Below are positions 31,125 to 44,800 of a stretch of 64,000 nucleotides of DNA, piece after piece. Made by a program: the position numbers and the translations under genes. The DNA is from Ciona savignyi (Eukaryota; Chordata; Ascidiacea; Phlebobranchia; Cionidae), in assembly GCA_000149265.1 (NCBI GenBank), contig CH003028.1, positions 2,032,629-2,096,628 on the forward strand. The letters run 5' to 3'. The notes below the pieces were generated by a model, which saw only the letters and a program-made list of their open reading frames with translations, was not told the DNA's origin and did not search any database. Numbering within the stretch: position 1 is the stretch's first letter; every line of letters starts with the position of its first letter.

Positions 31125-34100
31125 ATGGATAAATATTTTAATATTTTCACCGCAATTTCAGCTTTAAAAACAGGCGAAACTATCAACAGTTCGGGCGAAA
31201 TACGAGAGATGGACGCCCGACTTGTCGCCGCTCGCATCCCCGGGTTTCCGATGTACCAACCCCCGTACGGCGCCCCTGCTTTTCCGGGGTACTTACCCTA
31301 CAACCCTGCAGCTGCTGCAGCGGTAGCGGCCGCCACTGACCCATCAGCTTTCTACCCCACAATGGTAAGTTCCTGAATTTCGGATAAAAAGATTCAAAAG
31401 CGGCGAAAATCTTGAGTATTATACCCTGGGTAGCTTTCAAAATGGCGGATTCTGAAAAATGCGACTTAAAAACAGAATTCTCAAAATAGCCAGTCATATT
31501 AATGGCAAATATTTTTTGCAATTAATCTGGTCAAAGTCCAATTTTATTGCAAATTATAAATAGATTTTAACAGGCAACGTATTTAAATAGTTGTTTTAAT
31601 TTGTTTTAAACCTCTTTGATAAACAATAAACATAAACAGGCAAAAGATTTTAAAAATTCGTAAAAATCTAGTAAAAATTAATAAAAGATGCTTCTTGTAT
31701 TTAAAATCGTGCACAAGTTTTAAAAATTCTAATCTTTAAAATTCTGCAGGGACCGGGTGAAAACGCAGACGTTTGGCGGGCCGGACTGAGCCAAGCCGCC
31801 GCGGCCGCTTACTACGATCCGTCGATGGCAGCGCACTACGGTGGTTATGGGTAAGTCGAGTTGAATTGAATTTGTTTTGACTTTGTATAAGCTAACAGTA
31901 AGATTTAAAAGCATAGTGGTATGTTTAAGTGCCGCCTAACAGTCGCAGTGTATTTTTCGGCAATTTACCATGCAAATCGTTTCTTAAAGAGAAACATGAG
32001 TATTTTTATTTACATGTCTTCGGTTGACAACGAAATACAGTATTATTCCAAAAATCTCATTATTACAAAATATTAAATTTTAAACAATATTTATGCTAAC
32101 AATTAAAAATGTGTTCATGTTTTTATTTTATTTCTTCTAGATACGGACCCATGGGTCTTAGCGACGGAGCTCGCCGTAAAAACGCAACAAGAGAAACCAC
32201 ATCGACGTTAAAAGCCTGGCTAAACGAGCACAGAAAGAACCCGTACCCCACTAAAGGGGAGAAAATAATGCTGGCTATCATAACGAAGATGACTCTTACT
32301 CAAGTAAGTTTTTTAAAAGTATGGCTTCTTTTGACACCAGTCGCGATAAAGTTCCAACTGTCCGTTTCTTTTAAACATTATACAAACCAGGACAGATTTT
32401 AATTCTATTACCAAATAGTTCTGATTTCACTCACATTTATTCCTGCTGGGTATGGGAATTTAATAAAATTGTTCAAATTTAGTTCAAACTGGAGATAGAA
32501 CCCATTGTCACAACTAGAGCTATACTCACAAATGACTGCTTTTTACGTTTTTTTTGTACATAATCACAGATTAAGTTGAGAATTATTTTGAAAGTAAATT
32601 TATCTTTTCGTTCAGGTTTCCACTTGGTTCGCTAACGCTCGACGTCGATTAAAGAAGGAAAACAAAATGACCTGGTCCCCTCGCAACCGCTGCGGTGAAG
32701 ATGACGACGACGATGATGTCACTGATGACGTAGGCAACCATGGTAACACCAGCCGATCGTCGTCGCCGGTCGGAGGAGCGGACGACAGAGATTTCGGGAG
32801 ATTGGTGGAAATGGGAGGCGATTTGTCGGATGGCGGCTTCTCGGACGCAAGAGAAGATAGGAGAGCAAAAGAGGAGGAAAAACGAAAATCTCCTCCGAGT
32901 TTAGGTGAGTTTGCTCTTGAAGCCGAGATTTTATTTTATCAGCATCAAACAAATTAAGAATTATTATATTCCGTTTGTAAATCAAATTTTTTGATTCGCT
33001 AACGTAAAGAAAGGACACCTGCTAATGCGCGCCACCTGTATCTCAGGGTTAAGCACTTATTGGTTAGAGCGCTTTTGGTAAACATAAACGCTTTCGCAGT
33101 GCATTTGGGTAAACCGCGATTATAAAATCCGATTTCTAATCGAAAGTCGCGTTTGTTGTGGTTTCAAAATGGCGTAACCGATTGCTACATCGCAATAACC
33201 GAGTTCAATTCGAATGTTAAAATAGAAGCGACCGAATTGCTTCCGCTCGATTTTGTTTGTTACGTATTTCGAATTAAAATGGCGGTCGGTGTTTGCCGCG
33301 ATGACGTAATAACCGAACTTTGGATTTTGTACCTCCCAGCGATCTAGTACATAATCACCGATTTGCCCGTTGACAACTTCACAAACACGCTGATTGTTAA
33401 TGATTATTTGCAAACAAAGTGTTTCTGTACTTGAAGGCGACATAATTAGCAACAAATGTCGCGTTGCCATTGTCTTCGAACAATAAACAACTCAATGGTT
33501 AGCTAGCAACAGCAATCGACACTTCAGAATCGCTAAACCGCACGTCACTATCGGCTTTGTCATGTCATAATCAAACTAAAGGCCACGTCATCACGTCGAA
33601 GTTCATGTAGGGATTAAGCTCGCGTTCCAGCATCCGTTGGATCGTATTCCCAGGCCGATGGACACGGTTCAATCGAAGGTTAGGTTCACCGAAAGGTCAA
33701 CTCATACGGCACGGGTTCAAGCAAAGTTTCGCGCGTTTTATCGATGCCTTGTCAATGTTGTTTTCACACTATGTGACGTAACAACGGCCATTTGTTTTGC
33801 AGTTTCAAGATCGCTGAGCAATGATGAATCCAGAAGTCGAATCGGCAACGGTCATTTCGTCAAACACGGTGTCCACCCCTACGCTAACCCGAGATCTTCA
33901 CCGGCGGTCAGAACTAACATATCCCCACCTGTACAAGCGCGTCCCGGAATCCCGTTCCCGCCTCACATTCAAGTTCCAAGCAGCCAAGCGCCGCCCCACT
34001 TCCACGGCGGTCAGTTCAACCACGCAGCAGCTGCCTCCCTGATAGCAGCGTCACGGGGACATCCCCTCCCGCCCCACGTCATGGCGGCGCTGAACGAGCA

Positions 34101-35030
34101 AGCCCAGCGTCATTACCAGCACGCTTTGCAGCAGATGCCGAACTATCCTTTCCATGGCGACCGCGCTTTATCCACCAGCAGCAATGCGAGCCCATCGCCC
34201 AGCGCTTCTTCTACGTCACCGCCCACGTCATCAAAACCAGCGGAGACCTCTACGTCATCAACGCCACCGAAACCAAAGATCTGGTCGATTGCTGATGTCG
34301 CAACAAGCCGAGATAGTCCGAAACACACCCCCCACCACCCCAAGAAAGCTCCTTCCCTAAGCCCACCCACACCACACTGCGAAAACAAGGATATTCCGAA
34401 CGTACAACAATGGGTCGGGGGTATGCTACAACACAAACTAGCTATGCACCCAGGAAACCCCCGCTTAATGGGGCTTTCCTCCTCGCCCCAAGGAGTAAAA
34501 GTTCACCCAAACGGTACAAGGCTGCCACATTCGTTCCCCCGATTCTCCGACATCGTCGCTGCTCGGCACGAAAAATCCGCCAGAGATTCACGAAAGTCGC
34601 AGAGCTCCGACGAAATCAGTGTTACGTCAGAAAGATCACCTCTGTCACACGACGCCCCAATGGAAATAACGCACGCAAGGTAAATTTGATCAATGTTTCT
34701 GAACCAATATAAAACTTAAGTTAAAAAAAACTGTAGAGATACGTGTTAACTTTACAACAGTTCCGTGTATATTTTACAAGATTACAATATTTAATTAAAA
34801 ATAACTGTACACTGTGAGATAATTACAACAGTTTTTTTAACACATAGACCTATTTGGAACTGGTTTTAAAGCTTAAAATACTTGACTAACCGCGTTAGGA
34901 TTACTGCATTCCAATACAGTTTGTGTGTAAACTTAGAAGAGCTGTTAACAACAAAGATTTAACGTTTTGTTTTCTTCGCAGAAGAAACTCCAGTCCAAAC
35001 ACGTCGAATAGTGACTCGAACGAGCACTAA
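31125..35030 (+). CDS. Irx: Iroquois-class TALE homeodomain transcription factor
   Basis: A DNA-binding regulator of the Iroquois class. Coding exons: up to 31364, 31750-31850, 32141-32303, 32616-32904, 33803-34679 and 34982-35030, all in phase. Order: a Pro/Tyr/Ala-rich N-terminus ([15 protein letters not shown]), the TALE homeodomain ([20 protein letters not shown], then the P-Y-P insert, then [17 protein letters not shown]), an acidic run ([12 protein letters not shown]), and a Ser/Pro/His-rich tail with the Irx signature [13 protein letters not shown]. It ends SNSDSNEH. The homeobox is split between MTLTQ and VSTWF in helix 3. Start is uncertain: ATG 31209 (544 residues), in-frame ATG 31125 (572), or an upstream exon joined at the good acceptor 31159-31161. 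The family identity is beyond doubt; which Irx paralogue it is cannot be told here. Confidence 0.95.
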
Positions 35031-35343
35031 GAACTTCACAGCTGGTTCTGACGAAACGTCAAGATGTTATCTCACGCCACGCGAACCAATGGATAGGGAA
35101 GGGAAATTCAAGTTTGATAGAAACCAGACCTGCTTCAAGCAGAATGGTTTTGAGCTCGAATCCTGCGGCAAGAGACCACAAACAATTCTGGTTTGAGCAT
35201 GATAGACCCTCGCAAGTCAACAGTGTACTAAGTTGCAATGGCGTAATTGATGTGTTATTATGTATGACACCTACACATCGTGTTTGTTTGTTCGAAAAGT
35301 TCATTGAGATTTTCTTTTATTCGTCCTTAAGCACGTAAATAAA
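35031..35343 (+). terminator. Irx 3' UTR with polyadenylation signal
   Basis: A canonical AATAAA lies at 35338-35343, about 310 bp after the stop codon at 35028-35030. It is the first such hexamer in the transcript sense downstream. Confidence 0.65.
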
Positions 35344-38300
35344 ATATTCTACAAGTACTTCCCATGTCTCTCTTCACCTATCAGTTCATGAATAATTTTT
35401 GAAGCAGACTTGTCAGCGGTTTAACCAAGAAGCCAGTTAGTAGATTGGAATATGGGCACCTAAAGTGAACATGTTGGCGCATAGCATTGAGTATGATTAT
35501 TGCTGTTGGTTAAACTGATTACACATGTCACTATATGCATGAAAAAAATGAGTTTTCGGATCAAAACACTGCCAAGGATGATAAAAATAATTTTCACTGA
35601 ACCTTTGAGACAGAGTGCTTTTTAAAAATGCATAAGTCTGCAGTGGATTTAAAGAGCTGAAATTATTTTAATAAATATATGGCCAGAGATATAATATACA
35701 TCGATTTATTTTTAATAAACATGTGGCAGCCACTGTGGCATTTTGGCGATTTTAACAACAAAACAGAGCATTTTAAATACAATAGCCCATAAATTGAACT
35801 TATAAACCCTGTCTATAATTATACCCTGTCTTAAAGTAAAGTATATTGAAGCTTTGCGAATTAGAAATCCTTTTTACGATACTTAGACACATGACACAAT
35901 ATGATGGTTATAGGATGGTAAATGCAGTATTCTACTTTTAATGTCCTGGCGTATCCTAATTTATACAAATCCACACCGATAGTTGGACTGTTAAATTGCA
36001 ATATAATGCTTCAACAATTTATCTTGGCTGTAGTTAGTCTAATTATATTGTTTATTTTGACTTTAAATTAATGCACCTTTTTTATTTTTTTAAAAAACTT
36101 ATCATTATGTACGCGGCTTTAGAGTTGGTTTAAGTTTTCAAGTAATTACCTGGAAAATCAACCTCACCTGTTTTATTGTACTTTTTATTGTACAATAATT
36201 AATCGTAGTTTTGTGCTATTAGATTGCTGAATTATTGCCAATTTTATTGATAATAATTTGCACTGTTTTATAAAAAAAAGTTATAGTCCAATTCCAAAAC
36301 TATAGCTGTTGGGCGGTTAGTTATACAAGAGGCAGACTCTGTCTAACGCCATGGTGTTTAAAATTGTATCATCCGGCCATTCCCATTGGACTGCACAGTC
36401 GTTTAAATTCCTGGATGGTAGATCAATAAATTAAATATCCGTAGTCGATCACTTAGGCGACAGTTGCTTGCCTGTGCTTGTGTTGCATGGAATATAGGAA
36501 CCAAAAATTGTAAGTAATTATTTGCTTTTATGTTTAATATTTCATAAATATGTTTACAGGCATGCTCTATTACACCATAATACAGTTGTTCTCCCATTTC
36601 TTTTATTTTGACGTCATAATCAGGATTGTTCGGTATCAGATCAGCTCATTTTAAATTCCAGGTTTTACACAACGGCAGTATTTTTCCCACGATTATAAGA
36701 TTTTGATGTCAAATCGTTGCTTTAATGATTTATAAGCACTATATCGAGATAGATTGTAGCGCGGCGCGGCTGGTAAGCTTACCTCACCGCGCATAAATAA
36801 TGTATGCCCCTTCCTATGTGTTTTAATGTCCATTCAAATGAAATTCGCGGCTAAATTACAAATTATTAATCGACTTAAACCTTTCGGTGCAAAAAAAGTT
36901 TGTTCACTTCAAAAACAACATAACTAAATAGGACAAACTGACTTTATTTAAAAATCTTAGAATTATTTGCGCTGTGATACAACATGTACATTATGTTAAT
37001 TGGAATACATAACACAAAAAAAAAATTACATTGAGTGAATTATTCTAGAATAAAGGCATTTTTAAAGATGTAAATCAACGACTACATTGTAAGTCCTTTA
37101 CAGTATAGCAAAAAGTTACTTTTACATGGAGAATTTTACATGTCAATAATCCCACAGGCTTCTTGATTGTTCACATTTCTTTAGATTAAACATACAACTA
37201 CAAAAAAATTCAGTAATTGTACATTTCAAGAAACTTTTTAGCAGTTCTTGGCTGTTGAACTCAATTGAACCATGGATTTGTCGAGCAGGAAGTTAAAAAT
37301 ACAATATCTGTAACCGGGCATTGAACGGTTTAAATTATTTCCTGACCAATCCATACAGTTATACATCATACAAAGGAATTCTATTACAAAACTTAGGTCT
37401 ACGCAACTCGCAATTTTGTTTTGAAGTTCCCACGTCGACGAGTATTGTTGTAGAGATTGATAACAAGCTTTTGATGAAGTAAATCCAATTTGGATTCGTT
37501 TTCGGTTCGGTGGTTTAGTATCTCTTCTGTCACGAATGGGGGGGGAGGTTAAGAGACCCAAATCGCTGCTCCACAATGCCATAATAAAGGGGTAACTTTC
37601 TGGAATATTAAATTACGTGAAATTGCCCCGGGAACTAGCTATCTTGTACTACAGGTGTACTGTCCGACGTATATTATCAGCTCAAACCACCGTGCGTTTC
37701 CGAGTAATTTACATTGTAACAATCCTATAATACAAACCGAAACAGCCAGTCAGTTAAACATACCCAGATTTATATAAAATCTGTCTGGAAATTTTACGAA
37801 CAGGCTTAAGGCCTGCATTACGCTTATACTGAAGATAATGTTCGGTTTTATGCACCAACTGCCCATCAGTGCCATTTCTTTATCGAATCAATTGTACAGT
37901 AACTTGACGATTTGTTACAATAAATTGTATACCCGCTATACTGGATATACAAAAAATAGTTTCAGTGTCTGTTCAGTTTACCATTACTGTGATTTAAATA
38001 TCTAATTTGGAGTCGAATTCAACATAGACCTATAAATTGCCATTACTCCAATTTTTAAGCCTAGTATTAATTAAATGACAGTCATTACTATGATGTAAAC
38101 AATGGAAACAGGTGCGGATCGTTGAAACGCGAAATACCGATGTTTATACTCGAAACATGATGTCATAATAGTTGAATAATTCATAATCGAAAAATATCAA
38201 AAACACATTTCCCCAAATTTGCAAGTTACTTTTTGTTTAAGACTAATCTAATAGGTAAAAATGCATCAGATATAAAATAATTAGCGTATGACTTTAATCA

Positions 38301-41300
38301 AATCTTATGCAATACACTTGTTTATATATATTCCTTGACAATTGCGTAAAGATACAGTCTTACTGACCATCGTACTTATTTGAACAAAATATTGTTAGAG
38401 GTTTTGACAAACGTTACAACTTGGACAACATATTACCTAGGGAATTTGATAAGGACAACGCCTATTGATTGTTGGACTAATTGCAGCCGTGTGAGACAGA
38501 ATACTTACAGGGGTGTTATAATCGGACAGCAATCCGTTACTGGCAACGCCTTGCATTATTGTACAACAACCTAATTAGAAACGGGTTTATTTACGTCACA
38601 AACCGCTTTGTTTCGCAACACCGGTCCTAATTATGAGATCACGTGAAGAGGTGTCAAGAGAAAAGCTTGTAAACAACTAGCAACGGGCTTGTTGAGCTAA
38701 CTTTGACAGTAACTAGTAACACAACATGCTAATTTTTAATTGATATTTGCATAGTTGGGCAACAGCTTTGCAAACATGTTGCCTATGGTATGTGCATATG
38801 ACGTTTACGGTTTTTATATTTGTTGTCTGGCGTTATAGCTATGTGAAAAAATAACCTATTAGAAATAAAATGTAGTAAAGTATTTATGATTTAAACCAAT
38901 AGTAATGAGTTATTAATTGCTAATAATATTATATATATTTAATAATCGACAGAACATGCCAATGTATTTAATAAGTTTTACTATGAAAAAAAAACACATA
39001 AAGTTTTGGAACCATGCGTCATAGAATGTTATATTTCCTGCATTATATACCCCGAACTGGAAATGCTTGTAAATGGCGTTATGCAATTTTCACACAAATG
39101 AAATTTTACCAGCAAAAACAACATTTTTAACATGGTACCAGACTAGACGTGGAAAAATGAAAACAGGAACTAATATGTCGGCATCCTGTCGAGTAATTTT
39201 TCGCCGTTGTCGCTTTTTGAGTTTTTACAAGTCAAAGCGGCGGCGAGTCTACCAGCTCTTGTTTATGACGTCAGAACGAGCAAACATACATGGGAAGCTG
39301 TCGCGATAATCGCGGATTAAAAGGGCTACAGTGACTGGCATAAGATGCCTGTTGTGTCGAAAATGTAAAGCTGTCAAACGATTCCGTTAAGAATAAAACA
39401 AAAATTAACAAGCGTTTAATTTATCATCATTTCAATCAGGGACCGAACTTGCAAAAACACATTAATGGCAGTGTGATTGGGTTTGTTTCTACAATATACA
39501 TTGCACGCGTCACAATTTTGTCCGTGAAGGTGCGACTGGTCGTGACGACATAAACAAATAACAAACAAATGAGTGTGACGAAACAAACCGATATGTCCGC
39601 AAACAATCAACCAACAACAAGCGTGATATTATGGAGTGTCAAAATTTTATCTCGTGCGGATCAGATACACAGGTGGGGAATCGGACATTGTAAAGGAACG
39701 TATTGTATGCAATACTTTAAAAATTGTTTGTCATGAAACATCACGCGTCAGATATACAGTGTGTGGGGATTTATACTTCGCTTGAATAAACTAGAGGATG
39801 ACTAACACGCGCGCGATCACGAATTCCATTCGTCGCGAATGTTTAGGCGACGCTCTTATCCAGGCGCTGGTTTAGGCGTGTTTGCATGTATGCAATCAAA
39901 CACCTCGATTTATCTGATTAAGTTTGACCACAAACTTGAGAAAATATTAAAATTTCGAGTATGTTTTGATGGTGGGTCGATTTTGAACGGAGTGATTGTT
40001 TGTGTTAAGGTAACGTCGTCGAGAGTTTGGTTTAAACCATACCGCATGTTTAATATTACAAGCCTCGTTCTGTGTCGTCACAATAAACTTCGTGACGTCA
40101 CGCTAAGCCTGGTGGTGTCACAACACCGATATCGTGACGGTGCAAGGGTCTATTGTTATAAACTTATAGACGATATTGTGTAATGGCTTATTGGATTACA
40201 AAAGCAATACTGTTCTGTTTTTTTAATAACCTTCCCCCAACATTGTAAAAATCGCTGGATTAGCGAGAAAAATCTACCGCAAAACCTCGTTTTTAGAGCT
40301 ATTTATCACTATGATGTAATAAATGAAGTTGATAAGGGAAAATCGAGATTCCGCGGTCGCCAGGTGCATGCGACCTCCGAGAACACGAGTTTTTTGTAAA
40401 TTTCTGATAATCGCTTGTTTCGGTACCAAACATAACCTCGCAGTTTCCAAGAAAAGGGAACCAATCACTCAAACTACAGAAACAACTCTGGCGCGGTATA
40501 ACTTCAGCTAAATCTCGAGGTTTTCCGGCTAACTGTAACGGAGGTTAGTCAAGTCTGCATGTATAACATTGAGGAATTAACATTCTTGATGCATACAAGA
40601 CCTGTCCTTGTTTCGTGAAGGTCGGATTTGGAACTTACACGTATTTTCGAGTTGAACCGAACACAATGAGATTAAAATCTACATGCTTACTTTAGTTCAT
40701 AATACACGTGCGAAAGGTTGTTTGGGCGTTGTGCGAAAATGCGGGTCATTTTATGTGGAGTGAAGTTAGTGTTCAAATCAGTGTGTTCAATTAAAAAACT
40801 ATAGACACAAAATTCCACATGATACCGATAACAATGTCTTACAATTTATTTACACTTTGGCACAGATTGTATCTTTAAAAGAAGTCTAACCACAAAATGT
40901 TGGATTTTTGTGTATTTTGCTTGGACTCATCCAAAATTCCATGAATATGTATACTGAAGTACAAAATACATACTAAGCTTTTGAACGTATTCATAATATT
41001 AGCTTTCAATATATTTTTATCAAACTATTTTGAGAATAACAACAGTAGAGAAAACAAATTTGTGCTGTAATGATGTACTTGTGGTGCCTTTGGTTAAATG
41101 ACTACTTTCTCTCTCTCGAGGAAAAATGTTGTGTATAAGATGAGTCGAAACCAGTTGGCAATCAAGTCAAATCAAGACAAGAATTTACAACGCGTCAATA
41201 AGAGAGGTATTATGCTGGATCTTGGAGGATTTTGGCGGATTTACTCCGAGTTTAAATTTCTCTTGAGAAGTGTTGTTTACAAAACACATCTGGAGCAGGT

Positions 41301-41560
41301 CGTATCCGAGCTAATCGGATTTAGATTTGTAGCGACATTTGCAGTTAAACATCTGGCTATTTATACTGTTTCTATCACTATTTATGTTTTATGTTATTCC
41401 TATCGAGTACTCTCGATAAATAGAAAGTTTCATTTGGTATATTTGTGTTTATGCTGATAATAATTTCAACACAACCAACCGGTATGAAAGGAAACTGACA
41501 CGGATCGAATGAAAACACAACTGATAGATTCTGGTTGATTGCTTAACAAGATGAAACCAG
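35344..41560. other. Gene-free flank of Irx
   Basis: AT-rich, without defended coding frames or SINEs. It holds the GC-rich palindrome at 36764 and TGACGTCA at about 36609, 39264 and 40092. The longest open frames (about 110-120 codons, for example 41098-41457) are within chance expectation. Confidence 0.4.
36764..36792. other. GC-rich near-perfect palindrome (hairpin candidate)
   Basis: GCGCGG-CT-GGTAAG is followed directly by CTTACC-TCA-CCGCGC. The centre GGTAAGCTTACC is a perfect 12-bp palindrome and the outer 6 bp pair fully. It stands in strongly AT-rich DNA about 1.7 kb beyond the Irx stop codon. Function unknown. Confidence 0.6.
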
Positions 41561-41570
41561 CACAACGACG

Positions 41571-41792
41571 GGGGGAAACTAAAGGGAGGGAAACCGGGAA
41601 TTAGGGAAAGAGGGAAACTGCACACTAAAAAGTTTAGCGCATTAGAGTTAGTTTTAAACATCGGGTTAGAGTTAGGGTTAGTTCTGGAGTTGAGATTAGT
41701 GTTTAGGGAAGGGTTAAAATTCATTTCCATAGTTTTGGTGAGCAGTTTCCCTCCCTCCCTCCTTCCCGCTTTCCCTCATTTTAGTGTTGCCC
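41571..41792. mobile_element. hAT-like MITE, same family as 15646-16129
   Basis: Ends GGGGGAAACTAAAGGGAGGG and CCCTCATTTTAGTGTTGCCC form an inverted repeat. Flanks CAACGACG (41563-41570) and CAACGACA (41793-41800) match at 7 of 8 positions. The core GTTAGTTTTAAACATCGGG, TTAGGGTTAGTTCTGG and GATTAGTGTTTAGGG is shared with the elements at 15646 and 17162. This copy is uninterrupted. Confidence 0.8.
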
Positions 41793-41800
41793 CAACGACA

Positions 41801-44800
41801 AAATATGCGAAAATGAATCTCTCCATATACCATTCATATTAACGGTGGTCACCATATATCATTATCGAAAATCAAATATACAAATCATGTTTCCACATAT
41901 ATAGAGTATTTAATGCGGTTTGATTCCGATAAATAATTCGGTTTTAAAATTAAGTGGTACCGGCAATGACAATGACAAATCTCGGAGGACGTGTTTGCAG
42001 AAAATGTCAGTCCGTCTATATCTATGGTTCATGTCACAGCTTATTATCATCAGTATCCTGCGTTTGCTGTTTTGTAGAGCATCAATGTTGCAGTCATGTT
42101 ACAACACAGCCACCTGAAAGTCGACGTAAATCACTTCTTCCCAGTAGTTTAGACTTCAGTTTTCAAACTGGACATGGATAAAACAACAAATCTCGTGTCC
42201 GTTGTGCCGGACAGCCCCGATAAGAATTTTTCACATCGCTCCGTGTTTATCCTCGTTTAGTCACGCTTTCGTTTCGGTGTCAATCGTTGTGTAAATGCCA
42301 GGCTCCACCAGAACTTGGCTAAATATTTAGAACGGATAAGAGGTGAACTTGAATTGGATACGAACAGGACAGCTGGTTGACGTGAAAAGGTTACGACCCC
42401 GGTTTCACATTAGAGCGTGGAAAGTCAAATCAACCGGAAATTTACAATAGTTACAACGACTCAAGTTTGAGACATGTTAACAGCCATTGTTACACTTTCA
42501 CAAGACTGTACACAACATCTCTACCGACACTTTTCCATACGTAATATAAAACCTCCCAAAAATACCAGATATTAAATGTACAGATGATCGAAGACTGTTT
42601 GGCTCGCTATTATTACATCATACCAGGCTTTGTTTATACCGATCACTAACAAAGTGTTTGGGACAGCTGCAAGAGCGACAAACACGAAACAAATTGTTAA
42701 GACATAAACATATCGACGTGCTCCATCAGTGTCACGTGAAAACACGACCACGGCTGCGATTTTTTTAAGAAGCGAGCTCGTTAAGTTAAACATAAAATTA
42801 ATAAAAATTCCAATGTGACGTCATAATGTCGAATCAACGTGCAGAATTATCACGTGGTTGCGAACCAAGCACACACGGAGTGTTGGTAACTATATTCTCA
42901 CAGTAAATAACTAAATAGAGATTGCTGACGTTGTACGAATGATAAGCAATTGTTGCGAATTTTTATGCAGACGTCACAGAAAAGTCAAACTTTCAATGCG
43001 GAGCGGTTATGCAGGTAGGCATTGTTTATTCTTCATCTGATTTGTGGTGGTGACTTGAGTTTAAAACAACCAACTCGAATTTGAGAGGAATCTTGTAAAA
43101 CTACAAATTCGATGTAGAGTTAGTTTTAGGATGATTTATTGCTTTGCAATCGCGTTTATCGCTAACTACTATAATTATCTGTCTTTGTTTGATTGTGGCC
43201 TTGGGACAGTGACCTCTCGCGTCTTAACAATGACTGACAATGGCATTGTAACATAAACAATGGCCGTATACGGGGGTCGCTAGTTGTTCGCCTGTAATTG
43301 CTGTTTGTTGTGCTTAATTGTTTTACCGCAAAGCTAATTTTATGTTGAGTTATGAGCATGCTGGCCCATTCAAAGAAATAAACAGGCACCTTTACAGCGT
43401 AATCATAAATAAACAAGCCATAAATATTATAGATTGTCTTAAACAAACAACCAGAACATCATTTTAGATTTGGGTGTCGAATTAAGCGCGCTGCCTAATT
43501 ACTGTACAGTTGAACTTGTGTTTAACAACTTGTTTCTGCTGTTTATGACGTCATAAAGATGCGGGGAGTTTACGGCCGGTCGTTCTGTTCGTGACGTCAC
43601 AGTAGGAACAAAGCAATCGTGTTCTAACGCGAATCAACGAGCAATTAGGATAAAGAAAAGAGCGTAATCGCGACACTTTTACGATTCTAGAATCCATTAG
43701 AAATTCGCGCCCAAAGTTTTATGACGTCATCGGACTAGAACGATTACGCAACAAAGGAAAACGGGAATGTCTTAAAATTGCAACATTGTAACGTAATAAT
43801 GTGGCCCCAGTTGTTGTAACAGCGGGTATCGCGATTTGCGGATATTTGTTCTGCGGATCTGGAACTCGGAGCGGAAATGACGCGAAAATGGGACACAGGG
43901 CTCGTTATTATCGAATAATCCCTTGTTTATTACGCGATGGGATTTTTTTGCAACAGTTCCAACTGAAACGCCATAATTCCAAGATAACAAACACGAAATC
44001 AATCGCACCAGAAATAAACCTGAATATCTGGCTGTAGTAGCAACCACGACCTGTCGGGCGGGCGGAAAACTACTGTAGTTCCGGGTAGTCTAGTTGCACC
44101 AACTCGGTTATATTGTTTTAATCCAGTTCCGGTGTGTTTTTTAATAGTTCTGTGCTTTCGCTCTACCGAAAATCATAGAAAAAGCCAAACCCTCACGTAT
44201 GTGTCGCCAAATGGGTTTAGTCACCGTTTCAACACCGATTTCTCCAATCACAATTTCTTATCGAAGAGAACTATCCGCCATGCATATAAAACTAAGTTAC
44301 AAGGTGGCTTACGACCGGTTTTGCCTATAATTCTGTAGGGCACCCAATAAATGTTGGACGTATGTCGTTTGAAATAAAACTGTGGACATGGCCCAAAATC
44401 GAAGGGGTTGCGTGGTTACGATGGGTAGATGTTGTGGGTGGTGTTCGTATAATGGGTGAGTAATTACCTCGCCAACATGGCCTGCTTGTTCTCGATTTAC
44501 ATAAGGTTGAAATTCGATTCGCCTGTTACCGCGCTCTGCTCGTAAATGACGTCATAAAAGTCAGATTCTGGAACTAAATTCGAGTTTGAAAAAAGCCATG
44601 TCCGGTTATTAAAAAACAATGACATTTTTATGAGACAATTAGAATTCCAGAACATGTATCAGTTTTAATAGACTCTTCTGTTTTTAACCGATGCAGGCGC
44701 CGGAATTGAATGAAAAAACGTTGCTTGGATAAGCATCCCACCTTTATAAGCGCGGCCATATGACTATGTTTGCCCTCCACACATTTTTTTAATTTCAAAC

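Noticed and set aside
33120-33800. Upstream extension of the large Irx exon (frame open from 33637)
   Set aside because: The polypyrimidine tract and CAG at 33800-33802 join in phase with the exon ending at 32904; the upstream part is intron.
34143-34712. Other frames inside the large Irx exon (97, 68 and 100 codons)
   Set aside because: Shadows in GC-richer coding sequence of the real frame.
41098-41457. 119-codon plus-strand frame
   Set aside because: One or two frames of this size are expected by chance in 64 kb at this composition; no motif or splice context.
42572-42793. 73-codon frame with a hydrophobic segment
   Set aside because: A single hydrophobic run is not enough evidence; no family motif and no splice sites seen.
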